Source: Natronococcus sp. CG52
GTDB lineage: Archaea > Halobacteriota > Halobacteria > Halobacteriales > Natrialbaceae
Direction: 5' to 3'
Assembly: GCF_023913515.1 (NCBI RefSeq)
Contig: NZ_CP099391.1
Span: forward strand, 1-64,000
DNA: 64,000 nucleotides
Numbering within the stretch: position 1 is the first letter of the stretch; each line of letters starts with the position of its first letter. This document shows positions 44,106 through 53,741 of the stretch, in pieces. The notes beneath the pieces were generated by a model. The model was not told the origin of the DNA and ran no database searches. It saw only the letters and a list, made by a program, of their open reading frames with translations. The translations under genes and the position numbers were made by a program.

Positions 44106-44615
44106 TCAGTCGATTCGCTTCGCGGGTATTCCTGCAACCGTCGTCCCGGGATCGACGTCGTCGGTGACGACCGATCCCGCACCGACGGCCGCATCTTCGC
44201 CGATCGTGATGTCGCCGAGCAGCGTCGCGTTCGCGCCGATCCGAACGCCGTCCTCGACCGTCGGATGACGCTTGACCGGTTCGTTCGTATCCCCGCCGAG
44301 GGTAACGCCGTGATACATGTGGACGTCGTCGCCGACCTCAGCCGTCTCGCCGATGACGACGCCCATCCCGTGGTCGATGGTAACGCGCTCTCCGACCGTC
44401 GCGGCGGGATGGATCTCGACGCCGGTCAGCAGGCGGACGAGGTAGGCGAATACGCGGGCGATGAGCTCGAACTCCCGGTTCCAGAGCCGGTGTGCGATTC
44501 GATGGCCCCAGATGGCGTGGACGCCCGGGTACGTCAGCCAGACGACGCGACACCCCGTCGCCGCGGGGTCGCGATCGCACATCGCCCGAACGTCTTCGCG
44601 AAATTTTCCGATCAT
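44106..44615 (-). CDS. cysE: Serine O-acetyltransferase
   Basis: 169 residues, start at ATG 44615. 'DPAATGCRVVWLTYPGVHAI' and 'GVEIHPAATVGERVTIDHGM' followed by 'GVVIGETAEVGDDVHMYHGV', 'TLGGD' and left-handed beta-helix hexapeptide repeats ('ANATLLGDITIGEDAAVGAG') define CysE. Acetylates serine with acetyl-CoA for cysteine synthesis. Confidence 0.95.
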   Translation of the reverse strand: MIGKFREDVRAMCDRDPAATGCRVVWLTYPGVHAIWGHRIAHRLWNREFELIARVFAYLVRLLTGVEIHPAATVGERVTIDHGMGVVIGETAEVGDDVHMYHGVTLGGDTNEPVKRHPTVEDGVRIGANATLLGDITIGEDAAVGAGSVVTDDVDPGTTVAGIPAKRID

Positions 44616-44868
44616 CGTCCCTCGAGGCGGTCGGCGAGTTCGACGTGGACTATCCTCGCGATCGATAGCGTTGATTCGGAGCGACGACAGCGGGCCACAG
44701 CGAGTGCCGAACGGTTGCCGTCGATACACGCGGTGTGGCCGGGAAGAGGCATTGCTGGCACTACTTCGAGCGACGGTCTAAAGTGGATCGCTTCGTCGTT
44801 TCGGTCGGAGCGGTGTGACACGAGCTGTCGGTAACACCGAACGGTCGCCTCCGGCGCGGGAGGCCGGG

Positions 44869-45537
44869 TTACTTGCCGCGCTCGAGGCGCGTCCCGATTC
44901 GCGTCGGCAGTCCGGCGGCGGCGACGGCGTCCGCGACCGCCTCGATATCGTACTCGACGCGGTGGGTTTCTACGGTCATCCCGTCGAGGTCGACGACTGC
45001 GTAGGCCGCCCGCGGATCGCCGTCACGGGGCTGGCCCACGCTGCCGGGGTTGACGACGATACCCTCCGCGTATCGCTCGGCGTGCTGGACGTGAGTGTGG
45101 CCCAGCACGAGCACGTCCTCGTCGTCGAGCAGGCGCGGCGAGAACATATCCGGATACGTGTACCGCGTGTACCGTTGCGGGTCGTCCGGGTGTCCGTGGA
45201 CGAGTTTTACCCGGCCGTCGCACTCGAGGCGTTCCTCGGGGAGGTCGGCGAGCCACGCGAGTTGCTCGTCCGACAGCTGCTCGATCGCGTGCTCGACGCC
45301 GGCCCGTGCCATGCTGTTGAACCGGAATGCTGTCCCGTCGGCGACCGCGGCGTCGTGATTACCGACGACGGTCGGGACCTCTCGTTCCTGGACCTCGTCG
45401 ACGCACTCCGCGGGCCAGGGGTTGTAACCGACGACGTCGCCCGCACAGTAGAGCCCGTCGACGGGCGGCATATCCTCGAGGACGGCCTCGAGGGCGACCC
45501 GGTTGCCGTGGATGTCGGAAATGAGCCCGACGTTCAT
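44869..45537 (-). CDS. YfcE/MJ0936-like metallophosphoesterase
   Basis: 222 residues. Motifs: 'ISDIHGNRVALEAVLEDMP' (DxH), 'GLYCAGDVVGYNPWP' (GD), 'VVGNHDAAV' (GNHD), 'KLVHGHPDD' (HGH) and 'LVLGHTHVQH' (GHTH). A two-metal phosphodiesterase of uncertain substrate. 'NPGSVGQPRDGDPRAAY' near the end is typical. Confidence 0.93.
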   Translation of the reverse strand: MNVGLISDIHGNRVALEAVLEDMPPVDGLYCAGDVVGYNPWPAECVDEVQEREVPTVVGNHDAAVADGTAFRFNSMARAGVEHAIEQLSDEQLAWLADLPEERLECDGRVKLVHGHPDDPQRYTRYTYPDMFSPRLLDDEDVLVLGHTHVQHAERYAEGIVVNPGSVGQPRDGDPRAAYAVVDLDGMTVETHRVEYDIEAVADAVAAAGLPTRIGTRLERGK

Positions 45538-45666
45538 GCTCGAAGCTAACAGGGGCCAGGTGTATGTAGGTTAGCCGAACTCGACGACCGATCACTGACG
45601 AGCCGGAGACGGGCCACCGATTTCCGCCATCCAATCGCTTTTGCAGCGGACCTCCGTCTGTGACGT

Positions 45667-46833
45667 ATGCCCACACCGACCGATCGAGTCCGCCGGGCCG
45701 AACGCTCGAGTATTCGCACTATGTTCGATCTCGCGGAACGGCACGACGGAGACCTCGTCCGACTCGAGGTCGGAGAGCCCGATTTCGATACGCCCGAACA
45801 CGTCGTCGACGCGGCCGCGCGCGCCGCTCGCGACGGGGAGACGCACTACACCTCGAACGCGGGGCTGCCGGCGTGTCGGCGCGCCATCAGCGACGCGCTG
45901 GCCGACGATTTCGACGTCAGACACGATCCGGACGAGATCGTCGTCACGGTCGGCGGGATGGAAGCGCTCCACCTCGCGGTCCTGGCGACGGTGTCCCCCG
46001 GTGAGGAACTCGTCGTCCCCGGACCGACGTGGCCGAACTACGAGACGCAGGCGTTTCTCGCGGACGGATCGTTCCGCGAGGTGCCGATGCCGGCCGAGAC
46101 GGGGTTCGACCTCGACGCCGACCGCGTCATCGATGCGATGGGCGACGACACCGCGGCGGTCGTGCTCACGACGCCGTCGAATCCGACCGGTCGCGTGTTC
46201 GAGCCGGCCGAGTGTCGCGCGGTCGTCGAGGCCGCCGCCGAGCACGATGCGTACGTGATCGCCGACGAGGTGTACCTCGGACTCACCTACGACGGTGCGC
46301 CGGAGGGGATCGCGGCGCGCACCGGCCACCCCGATCACGTGCTGACCGTCGGCTCCTGTTCGAAGGCGTACGCGATGACCGGCTGGCGACTGGGGTGGCT
46401 CGCGGGCGACGGTCACCTGATCGACGAGGTCGTCAAGGTCCACGAATCGACGACCGCCTGCGCCTCGAGCGTGGCCCAGCACGCCGCGATCGCCGCACTC
46501 ACGGGCCCACAGGAGCCGTTCGAGGAGATGTATCGGGCGTTTCGGGAGCGGCGTGACCTCGTCGTCGACCGCGTCGCGGACATCGAGGGCCTCTCCTGTC
46601 CTCGACCGGAGGGAGCGTTCTACGCATTTCTCGACCCGGGTCTCGAGGACGACAGTCTCTCGATCGCAAAGTACCTGCTCGAGGAGCACGGCGTCGTGCT
46701 CGCTCCGGGAGACGGCTTCGGCGACACCGCTCCGGGACGGCTGCGACTCTCGTTCGCGAACTCCACCGACCGCCTCCGCGAGGGGTTCGACCGACTCGAG
46801 GCCGGCTTGCGGGGGTACCGCAGTACCAACTAA
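45667..46833 (+). CDS. Class I/II pyridoxal-phosphate aminotransferase
   Basis: 388 residues. 'LVRLEVGEPDFDTPEHVVDA', 'TSNAGLPACRRAISDAL', 'VLTTPSNPTGRVFEPAE', 'VIADEVYLGLTYDG' and the PLP lysine in 'VGSCSKAYAMTGWRLGWLAG' are the AAT-I motifs. It transfers amino groups between an amino acid and 2-oxoglutarate. Substrate (aspartate, aromatic or alanine) cannot be fixed. A copy of repeat family 2 starts right at its 3' end. Confidence 0.94.
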   Translation: MPTPTDRVRRAERSSIRTMFDLAERHDGDLVRLEVGEPDFDTPEHVVDAAARAARDGETHYTSNAGLPACRRAISDALADDFDVRHDPDEIVVTVGGMEALHLAVLATVSPGEELVVPGPTWPNYETQAFLADGSFREVPMPAETGFDLDADRVIDAMGDDTAAVVLTTPSNPTGRVFEPAECRAVVEAAAEHDAYVIADEVYLGLTYDGAPEGIAARTGHPDHVLTVGSCSKAYAMTGWRLGWLAGDGHLIDEVVKVHESTTACASSVAQHAAIAALTGPQEPFEEMYRAFRERRDLVVDRVADIEGLSCPRPEGAFYAFLDPGLEDDSLSIAKYLLEEHGVVLAPGDGFGDTAPGRLRLSFANSTDRLREGFDRLEAGLRGYRSTN

Positions 46834-46899
46834 CGATTCACACACCGATCGCACGACGGCCGTGCCATCGGGCCTGCACTGACGTTCAGTGGCTCCTAT
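46822..46899. repeat. Dispersed palindromic repeat family 2, copy B
   Basis: Shares CACACCGATCGCAC on the left arm and imperfect CGTGCCATCGGGCCTGCACTG on the right (one change each from copy A at 21746-21868), with outer arms AGTACCAACTAACG and CGTTCAGTGGCTCCTAT. It overlaps the last codons of the aminotransferase gene and has a shorter central loop than copy A. Confidence 0.72.
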
Positions 46900-46923
46900 C
46901 GCCGCAGCCGTCGGGAGCGCTCG

Positions 46924-47652
46924 TTACTGCATCAGTTCGCCGCCGTTCACGTTCAGCGTCTCGCCCGTGACGAACGTCGCGTCGCGGAGATAGGCGACCG
47001 CGTCGGCGATATCCTCCGGTTGACCGTACCGGTCGACCGGGATCCGGGCCAGTTCCTCCCGCTTCTCCTCGGGCGTCCGGTCGGCGGTCATCTCCGTCTC
47101 GACGTGCCCCGGAGCGACCGCGTTCGCTCGGATGTCCGGCGAGAAATCCTGCGCGTGGCTCCGCGTGAGCGAGAGGAGCGCCCCCTTCGAGGAGGCGTAG
47201 TGACACTCGACCGCCGCGCCGGTGTGGGCGAGGATGGAGGAAACGTTCGTCACCGAGGGGTCGTCAGTCGACTCCCGAAGCTGTGGGAGCGCCGCCTTCG
47301 TGACGTTGAACGCGGAGTTGACGTTGACGTCCATGATCCGATCGAAGTCGGCCGGCTCGAGATTTTCCGTGTACACGTGCTGGTCGATCCCGGCGTTGTT
47401 GACGACGTGATCCAGCCCGCCGAACGCGTCGGCGGCGGCGTCGACCAGTCGAGCGGCGGCGTCGGCGTCCGAGACGTCCGCGCCGACGACGATCGCCTCC
47501 CGTCCCCGGTCGCGGATCTCGTCGGCGACTCGTCTCGCAGCGTCCTCGCCCGAGTGGTAGTTGACGGCGACGTCGTAGCCGTCGGCGGCGAACCGACGGG
47601 CGATCGCGCTGCCGATTCCTCTGGACGAACCGCTCACGAGTGCAGCTGGCAT
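46924..47652 (-). CDS. SDR family oxidoreductase (FabG-like)
   Basis: 242 residues. 'VSGSSRGIGSAIARRFAADG' is the TGxxxGxG-type dinucleotide loop, 'LDHVVNNAGIDQHVY' the NNAG motif, 'VTNVSSILAHTGA' plus 'CHYASSKGALLSLTRSHAQD' supply Ser-Tyr-Lys catalysis, and 'NAVAPGHVETEM' is typical of FabG/3-oxoacyl reductases. Reduces a carbonyl substrate with NAD(P)H. Downstream of purO, same strand, 54 nt apart. Confidence 0.93.
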   Translation of the reverse strand: MPAALVSGSSRGIGSAIARRFAADGYDVAVNYHSGEDAARRVADEIRDRGREAIVVGADVSDADAAARLVDAAADAFGGLDHVVNNAGIDQHVYTENLEPADFDRIMDVNVNSAFNVTKAALPQLRESTDDPSVTNVSSILAHTGAAVECHYASSKGALLSLTRSHAQDFSPDIRANAVAPGHVETEMTADRTPEEKREELARIPVDRYGQPEDIADAVAYLRDATFVTGETLNVNGGELMQ

Positions 47653-47706
47653 ATCGGTACGAGACGCGGGGAGCGGCTTTGTAGTTCCGGCCGCTCGCCT
47701 CGCCGT

Positions 47707-48297
47707 TCAGTCGCCGTTCTCGATCGCCGTCTCGAAGCCGCCGTCGGTTCGGGCGACGCCGGCCGCACAGACCGAATGCTCGAACTCGAGGTCGTAGACC
47801 TCGCTCGCGGCCGCGGCGGCGGTGCCGGCGTCGAGGTCGATCGACACCGGCGCGTCCTTCTCGTAGGTCGCGACCAGCGTCGGCTCGTCGACGGCCTCGA
47901 CGAGCAGGGCGTCCTTCCGCACCGTGCCGATCAGGGCTTCGCCGTCGCCCCCGATCGTCGCCGCGATGCGGGGCGTGTCGTAGTCGTCCTTCTCGTAGTC
48001 CAGCGCGAGCAGGCTCTCCGCGAGGGCGTCTCGAGCGGGGTAGCCCAGCTCGAGTTTCTCCGCGATCGGATCGACGTGCGAGCCGTTGCCGAAGGCGGCG
48101 GTCTCGCCCGTCGGCGTCTCGACGACGCGCAGGCAGTTGTAGGAGACGTACGGGTTGTCGGTCTCGGGAGCGTCCTCGGTGGGGCCGACGGTGAGCGCCT
48201 CGTCTCGAGCGGTGATCTCGCGGTTCGGGAACGATCTCGAGGAGACGCGGTAGGCGCCGACCTCGGGGCCAACGACGACGAATCGTCCGACGTACAT
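47707..48297 (-). CDS. purO: IMP cyclohydrolase (archaeal PurO)
   Basis: 196 residues starting [20 protein letters not shown], followed by 'RSFPNREI' and '[12 protein letters not shown]', hallmarks of archaeal PurO, which closes formyl-AICAR to IMP in the final step of purine synthesis. '[17 protein letters not shown]' and '[18 protein letters not shown]' also match. Length agrees with family. Confidence 0.94.
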   Translation of the reverse strand: MYVGRFVVVGPEVGAYRVSSRSFPNREITARDEALTVGPTEDAPETDNPYVSYNCLRVVETPTGETAAFGNGSHVDPIAEKLELGYPARDALAESLLALDYEKDDYDTPRIAATIGGDGEALIGTVRKDALLVEAVDEPTLVATYEKDAPVSIDLDAGTAAAAASEVYDLEFEHSVCAAGVARTDGGFETAIENGD

Positions 48298-48469
48298 ACC
48301 GGAGCGTGGGCGGGTCGCGGGAAAAGGGGTGTCGATTCGTCGCCACGCGCTCGCGCCCGTCGAGGTGGACGGGGCGCTCCCTCGTCGCGAAAAACGGAGA
48401 AACCGGAGTGGCGGGCGGTCGCGCGTCGCGACCGATGCGCCGATTACGGGCGCCGGAACGTCGTGCGGA

Positions 48470-50506
48470 TCACTCCCTGTTGCAGTCGCGTCGCCCCTTC
48501 GGCCCCGCCGGTTCGTAGACCCACAGGTTGTCGTTCGGGTAACTCCGGCGGAGCGGGGAGTTGTCCTCGCAGAGCAGGACGCGCCGGTCCGGTAGCACCA
48601 TCACGTTGTCGATGTTGATGATTGCGTCGTCGGCGACGCTGGCGGGGTCGGCGGCGTCGGCGCCGACGACGACCGGTTCGAGCCGGGAGACGTTGTAGTC
48701 CTCCTCGAGTTCGGCCCGGTAGACGACGCCGCCGTCGACGCGCTCCATCCGGAGGTCTCCCTCGTCGTCGGTCATCCCGTCGTTCAGCTCGGAGATGCCG
48801 ATGTACAGGTAGTCGCCGGGCCGGGCATCGTCGATCGTGTCTGTCCCCTCGGCCTTGCGGAACTCGATGGTCGCGCCGATCTCCTTGGCCGCCGCGCGGG
48901 TCTCCAGGAAGGGGACTCGGCGGAGCTCCTCGTCGACGCCGTCCGGACCGTGTCGTTCGTACTGGTCGGCCCACTCGACGATCTCCTCGTCGGTGACGTA
49001 GTCGCGGTTGCCGTCCTCGGCGACGGCGCGGTCGGCTTCCTCGAGCGCGGTCTCGAGGTCGTCCTCCCAGTCCGTTTCGGCGTGGGTTTCGAGGTAGTCG
49101 ACCTGCGTGACGTCGTCGTAGTCGGCGATCCAGGACTCGATCTCGGCGTTCGTCGCGGTCCCGAGTTCGAGCCACTCGACTCCGAGGTTGACCGCGGCGG
49201 GCGGGAGGCTCTTCGCGGCGCGCTTGTTGGTGACCTTGATCGCGTACAGCGTGCCTCGAACGTCCATCCGGTCGTCGTAGCTCGAGATCGGCTCCTCGGC
49301 GACGAACTTGTAGACGCCCTTGTTCGCCCCGTCGGAGGTGAGATACACCGTCCGCTCGTCGGGCATGACCTCGGGACACTCCCAGGCGGCCCGTCCCCAG
49401 TTGTAGTGTTTGACCGGCGTCGGCTCGTCGGCAGTCGGCTCGGTGATCTCGACGCAGTAGCCGGTCCGGTACGGGTTGGGGTAGCCGTCACCGAGCGGCT
49501 CGCGCGTGTTCTCGCCGTCCTCCTGGTCGACCGGGTCGGCGCCGAGGTGGTACGCCAGCATCTCCAGGCCGCTCAGCGCCCACGAGCCCTGGAGCGACCA
49601 GCTCTCCTCGCCGTACAGTTTGTCGACGGCGTCCTGGGCCTCGGACGGGTTCGGACGGTTGAAGAACGTGCGCGCACCCCGGAAGCCGACGCCGGATCCC
49701 GCCTCGAGAACGTCCGAGACAGTCGCCGGTCCGGAGACGCGCGTGTGGACGTAGTCCTCCTCGCCGGAGATCGGGTTCCCCCACGGCGCGAGGTCGCCGT
49801 AGCAGTTGATCCGGGTGCCGCCGATCGCGCGGAACGCCTCGGTGTTCTCGAGGTTCATCGCGTCGTCGAGGTCGGCCTCCCAGCCGTCCTCGTCGCGGTA
49901 GATCGGCGTCCGGACGATACTACCGGGGCTGGTCTCGACGTTCGTGAAGAGGTAGCCCTCGAGTCCCTCCTCGTCGGTCGGGACCAGGAAGTTCATGTCG
50001 GGGTTGCTGCCGAAGGCGCCGTACCGCGTGCCGGCGAACTCGGCGACCGGCGTCCCGTCCGGCGTCTCCGGGTGCCCCCACATCGAGGTCCCGTCCTCGA
50101 TCGGGTCGCCGTTCTGGACGAAGACCTCGAACTCGCCGCCGGCGACGCGAACCTTCTGCTGTTCCTCGTTGGTGCGTGGCGTCTCCAGTTCCTCGAACTC
50201 GTCGTTCCGGCCGTTGTACTCGAACTGGTGTCCGGACAGCCAGCCGACTCCCGCCGTTCCCCACGGTTCGGAGTTGTCGGTGCTGGGGTGCTGGAGGCTG
50301 AACAGCATCTCGCCGTTCTCAAACACGAACGGGCCGGTGACCTCGGCGCCGAGGGCCGTGTGCGCCAGTCGATCGATCTGACCCTTGACCATGGGTGCGC
50401 CACCCGTGAGCGAGTCTTCCTCCGCGCTCGCGACTCCGACAAAACCGGAACCGACCGCCGTGGCGACTGACGTCTCCATCAGCGTACGCCTGGTAAATTC
50501 TACCAT
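48470..50506 (-). CDS. PhoX-family extracellular protein (DUF839)
   Basis: 678 residues from ATG 50506 with a TAT-type leader ([20 protein letters not shown]). The mature part carries PhoX-type blade motifs ('[20 protein letters not shown]', '[20 protein letters not shown]', '[20 protein letters not shown]' and '[12 protein letters not shown]'). PhoX enzymes are Ca/Fe alkaline phosphatases of phosphate-starved cells; some members lack activity. The region upstream is AT-rich with a strong TATA-like block. Confidence 0.88.
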   Translation of the reverse strand: MVEFTRRTLMETSVATAVGSGFVGVASAEEDSLTGGAPMVKGQIDRLAHTALGAEVTGPFVFENGEMLFSLQHPSTDNSEPWGTAGVGWLSGHQFEYNGRNDEFEELETPRTNEEQQKVRVAGGEFEVFVQNGDPIEDGTSMWGHPETPDGTPVAEFAGTRYGAFGSNPDMNFLVPTDEEGLEGYLFTNVETSPGSIVRTPIYRDEDGWEADLDDAMNLENTEAFRAIGGTRINCYGDLAPWGNPISGEEDYVHTRVSGPATVSDVLEAGSGVGFRGARTFFNRPNPSEAQDAVDKLYGEESWSLQGSWALSGLEMLAYHLGADPVDQEDGENTREPLGDGYPNPYRTGYCVEITEPTADEPTPVKHYNWGRAAWECPEVMPDERTVYLTSDGANKGVYKFVAEEPISSYDDRMDVRGTLYAIKVTNKRAAKSLPPAAVNLGVEWLELGTATNAEIESWIADYDDVTQVDYLETHAETDWEDDLETALEEADRAVAEDGNRDYVTDEEIVEWADQYERHGPDGVDEELRRVPFLETRAAAKEIGATIEFRKAEGTDTIDDARPGDYLYIGISELNDGMTDDEGDLRMERVDGGVVYRAELEEDYNVSRLEPVVVGADAADPASVADDAIINIDNVMVLPDRRVLLCEDNSPLRRSYPNDNLWVYEPAGPKGRRDCNRE

Positions 50507-50722
50507 GCGAATAGAAAATCGCGAATCCTGCACATTAAATATTCTAATACTATTAATTAATATTTTATTTGATACTGTAATACTCCGGTCGGATCATTTC
50601 ACTATATAGCGGTATTCTCCGTCTTTTTCGGGAGAAATTCCGCTCCGAATACATGTCTATCGGCTAGAAACAACGCCGCGATACCGGTCTCGCCGGCGCC
50701 CGAGGAAACGATGGGAATTCGA
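50507..50722. promoter_or_regulatory. AT-rich upstream region of the PhoX-like gene
   Basis: The stretch 50540-50582 is the most AT-rich in the right half of the window (ATTAAATATTCTAATACTAT, then TAATTAATATTTTATTTG). Promoter elements for the PhoX-like gene lie here. No defined phosphate box consensus was recognised. Confidence 0.45.
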
Positions 50723-51142
50723 TCACTCGATGCCCTCTTCGCGGGCCGCCCGCCGAACCTCGTCGGCGCGGGTGCGGACCCAGGAAACGTACGTGTCGAT
50801 CTCCTCGTGAGTCGCGCCGAAAAACGAGGCGACCCAGTCCTTGGACGTCTCGGGTTGGGCGAGCATGTACGCGGCGATCACGTCCATCCCCGACTGGACG
50901 ATGGCCGGCGGGATCCCGATCTCGCCGGTCCCGTCCTCGCGAAACCCGTTCGTGTCGAAGTAGACGTCGGCGTAGAGCGTCGCCTTGTCGGCCGTCTCGA
51001 ACTCCAGGCCGGGATGTTTCGGCGCCTCGAACCGATACCGCGGCCCGTCGTCAGGTGATTCGACTTCGAGAATCCGGACGCCCTTGATATACTCCTCGTA
51101 TACCGTCTCCTCGTTCGTCGCCGATTCTACCGATCGAGACAT
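50723..51142 (-). CDS. Conserved haloarchaeal protein of unknown function (139 aa)
   Basis: Soluble acidic protein with 'EEYIKGVRILEVESPDDGPR', 'HPGLEFETADKATLYADVYF', 'GIPPAIVQSGMDVIAAYMLA' and 'SKDWVASFFGATHEEIDTYV'. The alternating pattern suggests one alpha/beta domain. No family recognised with confidence. Confidence 0.65.
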   Translation of the reverse strand: MSRSVESATNEETVYEEYIKGVRILEVESPDDGPRYRFEAPKHPGLEFETADKATLYADVYFDTNGFREDGTGEIGIPPAIVQSGMDVIAAYMLAQPETSKDWVASFFGATHEEIDTYVSWVRTRADEVRRAAREEGIE

Positions 51143-51448
51143 ACGTTACTTTCCGATGAATTAGTACTTAAATCCACGCAATAGGTGAACGGGAGGCTGT
51201 GGACGGTAATAGAGGCCGTTGCATCCGTCGGTATTCGGAATCCGTCGGGTTCTTCGCCTCGGATTCGATCGAGACCAGTCGACTGCTGCGTGGTCACCTT
51301 CTTGCGGTGTACATACTTCTTATACGGCGCTTCGCCGCCATACACCGCTCGTCCGCTATGCGGGTTGATATCGCACGGAACACGACCGATCCCCACGACG
51401 CTCGGAAAACGACAACGTTTAGTTGTGGACCACCTTTCGTCCACGTAG
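51143..51448. other. Upstream region of tRNA-Gln
   Basis: About 306 bases without a gene. A short hairpin GGCG-CTT-CGCC occurs near 51326-51336, and TTTAGTTG (51418-51425) about 25-30 nt before the tRNA is a plausible TATA-like promoter. Confidence 0.4.
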
Positions 51449-51521
51449 AGTCCCATGGGGTAGCGGCCAATCCTGAAGCCTTCTGGGGGCTTCGACCCAG
51501 GTTCGAATCCTGGTGGGACTA
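51449..51521 (+). tRNA. tRNA-Gln (CTG anticodon)
   Basis: 73 bases fold fully: acceptor AGTCCCA / TGGGACT with A73, D stem GGGT/ATCC, anticodon stem AAGCC/GGCTT with loop TTCTGGG (anticodon CTG at 51483-51485), T stem CCAGG/CCTGG with loop TTCGAAT. No intron and no encoded CCA. Reads CAG codons. Confidence 0.96.
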
Positions 51522-51566
51522 TTTCGTTATTTTCGACTCGAGTTATCTCCCAGCGCCGTCTCTCGG

Positions 51567-51590
51567 TTTCCAGTCGAAACGAAGGGGTAG
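51567..51590 (+). other. ORB-like box just downstream of tRNA-Gln
   Basis: Core TTTCCAGTCGAAACGAAGGG then GTAG. It differs from the origin core (TCCAGTTGAAACGAAGGGG) by one base and lies 46 bp after the tRNA, 32 kb from the origin. Confidence 0.6.
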
Positions 51591-51638
51591 CGAGACGACC
51601 TCGCGCGCCACCAGAAGTCATATCTCTCCCTCGTTGCT

Positions 51639-52325
51639 ATGTCGCGTATGGACCGACGGACGTTTCTCGCTGTCGGCGGAACGACGGCGCTCGCCGGGGT
51701 GGCTGGCTGTCTCGGAGACGACGGGGAGTACGAGACGGAATCCTACGAGGGAACCGAGGTTCCGCTCGCGCCGATCGACGACGTCATCGAGTGGTACGAA
51801 GCCGACGACATCCGCGTCGTCGACACGCGCGGGCGGGACCAGTACGAGGAAGTCCGGATCGCGGGAGCCGTCTTCTCGCCCGCGCCGGACGGTACCGACG
51901 ACGATCCGACCGTCGACTGGTCGGCCGACACGCGGATCGTCACCTACTGCGGCTGTCCTCACCACCTGTCGGTGATGCGCGGTGCGACGTTGATCGACGA
52001 GGGTTACGAGAACACCTTCGCCCTCGACGAGGGTCTCCAGGAGTGGTACGAACGCGAGTACCCGATGGAGGGATCCGGGATCCAAGTCGAACGCCAGTCC
52101 TACGAGATCCGCGGGATGAGCGATCCCGACCACGCAGGCGAGATGGTCACGCTAGCGCAGGTCAACGCCGACCGCACCGAAGCCGCGCCGATCGCCGACG
52201 ACGGCTCGTACGCGCTCACCCTCCACTACGCCGGCTCGACCGACTCCCGGTTTGAACTCGAGGCGCCGGATTACACGCACGAGGCGACGCTCGCGGAACT
52301 GACGAGCGACGTCGTCACGGCCTGA
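51639..52325 (+). CDS. Rhodanese-like domain lipoprotein
   Basis: 228 residues (or 225 from the ATG at 51648). The leader 'DRRTFLAVGGTTALAGVAGC' has twin arginines and a lipobox. The rhodanese domain has 'DIRVVDTRGRDQYEEVRIAG' and the active-site loop 'IVTYCGCPHHLSV' with the persulfide cysteine. A C-terminal domain of 80 residues is of unknown fold. Extracytoplasmic sulfur transfer or sensing is likely. Confidence 0.88.
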   Translation: MSRMDRRTFLAVGGTTALAGVAGCLGDDGEYETESYEGTEVPLAPIDDVIEWYEADDIRVVDTRGRDQYEEVRIAGAVFSPAPDGTDDDPTVDWSADTRIVTYCGCPHHLSVMRGATLIDEGYENTFALDEGLQEWYEREYPMEGSGIQVERQSYEIRGMSDPDHAGEMVTLAQVNADRTEAAPIADDGSYALTLHYAGSTDSRFELEAPDYTHEATLAELTSDVVTA

Positions 52326-52340
52326 CTGCTACGGCTCCGG

Positions 52341-53684
52341 TCAGTCATAGGCACCCGCCCGCTCGAGTTCGCCGCGCTTCCGGAGCACCGCCGGCGTCCG
52401 ACAGATCCCCGGCGCGCCGGTCACCTGCGGCACGGTGCAGTTGTTACAGCTCTCGCAGAGCGCGCGAACCCTTGCGTCCGGCCGCTCGTCTCCGCGGCCG
52501 GTCTCGAGCAACCGCGCCCCGAGTCGCGGCTCGGCGTAGAACGGCCGCGCCATGCCGACCGCGTCGCAAGCGGCGGACTCCGCCCCGCTCCCTAGGAGTC
52601 GATCCATCTCCTCGCGTTCGCGAATCCCGCCCTCGGCGAGGACGGGGACCGACACCCGCTCGCGAACGCGGCGACAGAACTCCTCGTTCCAGGCCGGCTC
52701 GAAGTCGTACTGCAGCGACTGGACGCGATTGGCCAGGGAAACGAGTCGCTTTCGCGTCGTCCCGCCGAAGGCCGCGTCGTACCCCTCCTGGAGGACCTCG
52801 TTCTCCCACGCCCGATCCGGGTACTCGCCGCGGGTGATACTCATGTCCCAGACCACCGACGTCTGAACGGGAACGACCGCGTCGTAGCCGATTCTTTCGA
52901 GCCGTCGGGCGATTTCGACGCCGTCGCCGAGCGACAGCTTTCGCCGGACGAGCGGCGCCGGCGGGGCGGGCGTCTCCGCGGGCACCTTCGTGATCACGGG
53001 GAGGCCGCCGGCCCGGTCGTGGATCTCGTCGTGAACGACCGCGAGAAAGCGGAGGCGCGCCTCGGGAGACCCCCCGAATTCGTCGTCGCGCCGGTTGTAG
53101 AACGGCGACAGGAACTGCTGAACGATTCCCATGTTCGCACCCGCGAGGTGGATGCCGTCGTATCCTGCTTCGGCGGCGTAACCCGCCGCGCGACCGAAGT
53201 CGGCCGCGAGTTCGTACACCTCCTCGGCCGTGAGGACGCGGGGGTCGTACGAGAGGAAGCCCGCTCGATCGAGCAACTGCAACTGCCAGGGCGGCTCCGA
53301 GACCGCGAGCTGCTCGAGTCCTGAATTCTCGCGTCGGTACTCGGCGTGCCAGGTCTCCATGCTCCGCAGCCCGCCGTGCTCGAGTTGCAGGAAGATCCGC
53401 CCGCCGTGGTCGTGGATCCGCCCGGTGAGTTCCGAGAGCCGCGAGACGAAGCCGGGGTCGTGGACGCGAGTCATCCCCGGCGCCGCACAACCGCCCTCGC
53501 CGCGGACGATGGTCGCACCCTGACAGACGAGACCGACGCCCGACGCGGCGGCCGGTTCGAGATCCTGGATCAGCGTCTCGACGGCGTCGGGCCCGTTGCC
53601 GGCGCACTCGAGCAGCGGCGCGCGGTAGAGCCGGTTCGGGATCTCGACGCCGCCGATCTCGAGCGGATCCTCCAGGGTAGCCAT
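52341..53684 (-). CDS. NADH:flavin oxidoreductase of the old yellow enzyme / 2,4-dienoyl-CoA reductase type
   Basis: 447 residues: TIM barrel with 'EIGGVEIPNRLYRAPLLECA', 'IFLQLEHGGLRSMETW', 'YDGIHLAGANMGIVQQFLSP' and 'VLAEGGIREREEMDRLLGSG'. The C-terminal 'CESCNNCTVPQVTGAPGICR' motif binds a 4Fe-4S cluster. Only the OYE half is present, without the C-terminal FAD/NAD domain of bacterial dienoyl-CoA reductase. Substrate unknown. It runs in the same direction as the alcohol dehydrogenase 57 nt upstream. Confidence 0.9.
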   Translation of the reverse strand: MATLEDPLEIGGVEIPNRLYRAPLLECAGNGPDAVETLIQDLEPAAASGVGLVCQGATIVRGEGGCAAPGMTRVHDPGFVSRLSELTGRIHDHGGRIFLQLEHGGLRSMETWHAEYRRENSGLEQLAVSEPPWQLQLLDRAGFLSYDPRVLTAEEVYELAADFGRAAGYAAEAGYDGIHLAGANMGIVQQFLSPFYNRRDDEFGGSPEARLRFLAVVHDEIHDRAGGLPVITKVPAETPAPPAPLVRRKLSLGDGVEIARRLERIGYDAVVPVQTSVVWDMSITRGEYPDRAWENEVLQEGYDAAFGGTTRKRLVSLANRVQSLQYDFEPAWNEEFCRRVRERVSVPVLAEGGIREREEMDRLLGSGAESAACDAVGMARPFYAEPRLGARLLETGRGDERPDARVRALCESCNNCTVPQVTGAPGICRTPAVLRKRGELERAGAYD

Positions 53685-53741
53685 GCGCGATAGGTTCGGG
53701 CGGCCGATACAAGAGCGTACGGCCGATCCTCGATTCCCGCC

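Noticed and set aside
47020-48618. A 532-residue plus-strand frame over the SDR and PurO genes
   Set aside because: Antisense to two strongly recognised genes and made of Val/Arg/Gly-rich sequence without motif structure.
51127-51621. A 164-residue minus-strand frame across the tRNA
   Set aside because: It translates the reverse complement of tRNA-Gln and its flanks; the apparent 'PPGFEPGSKPPEG' motif comes from the T arm.
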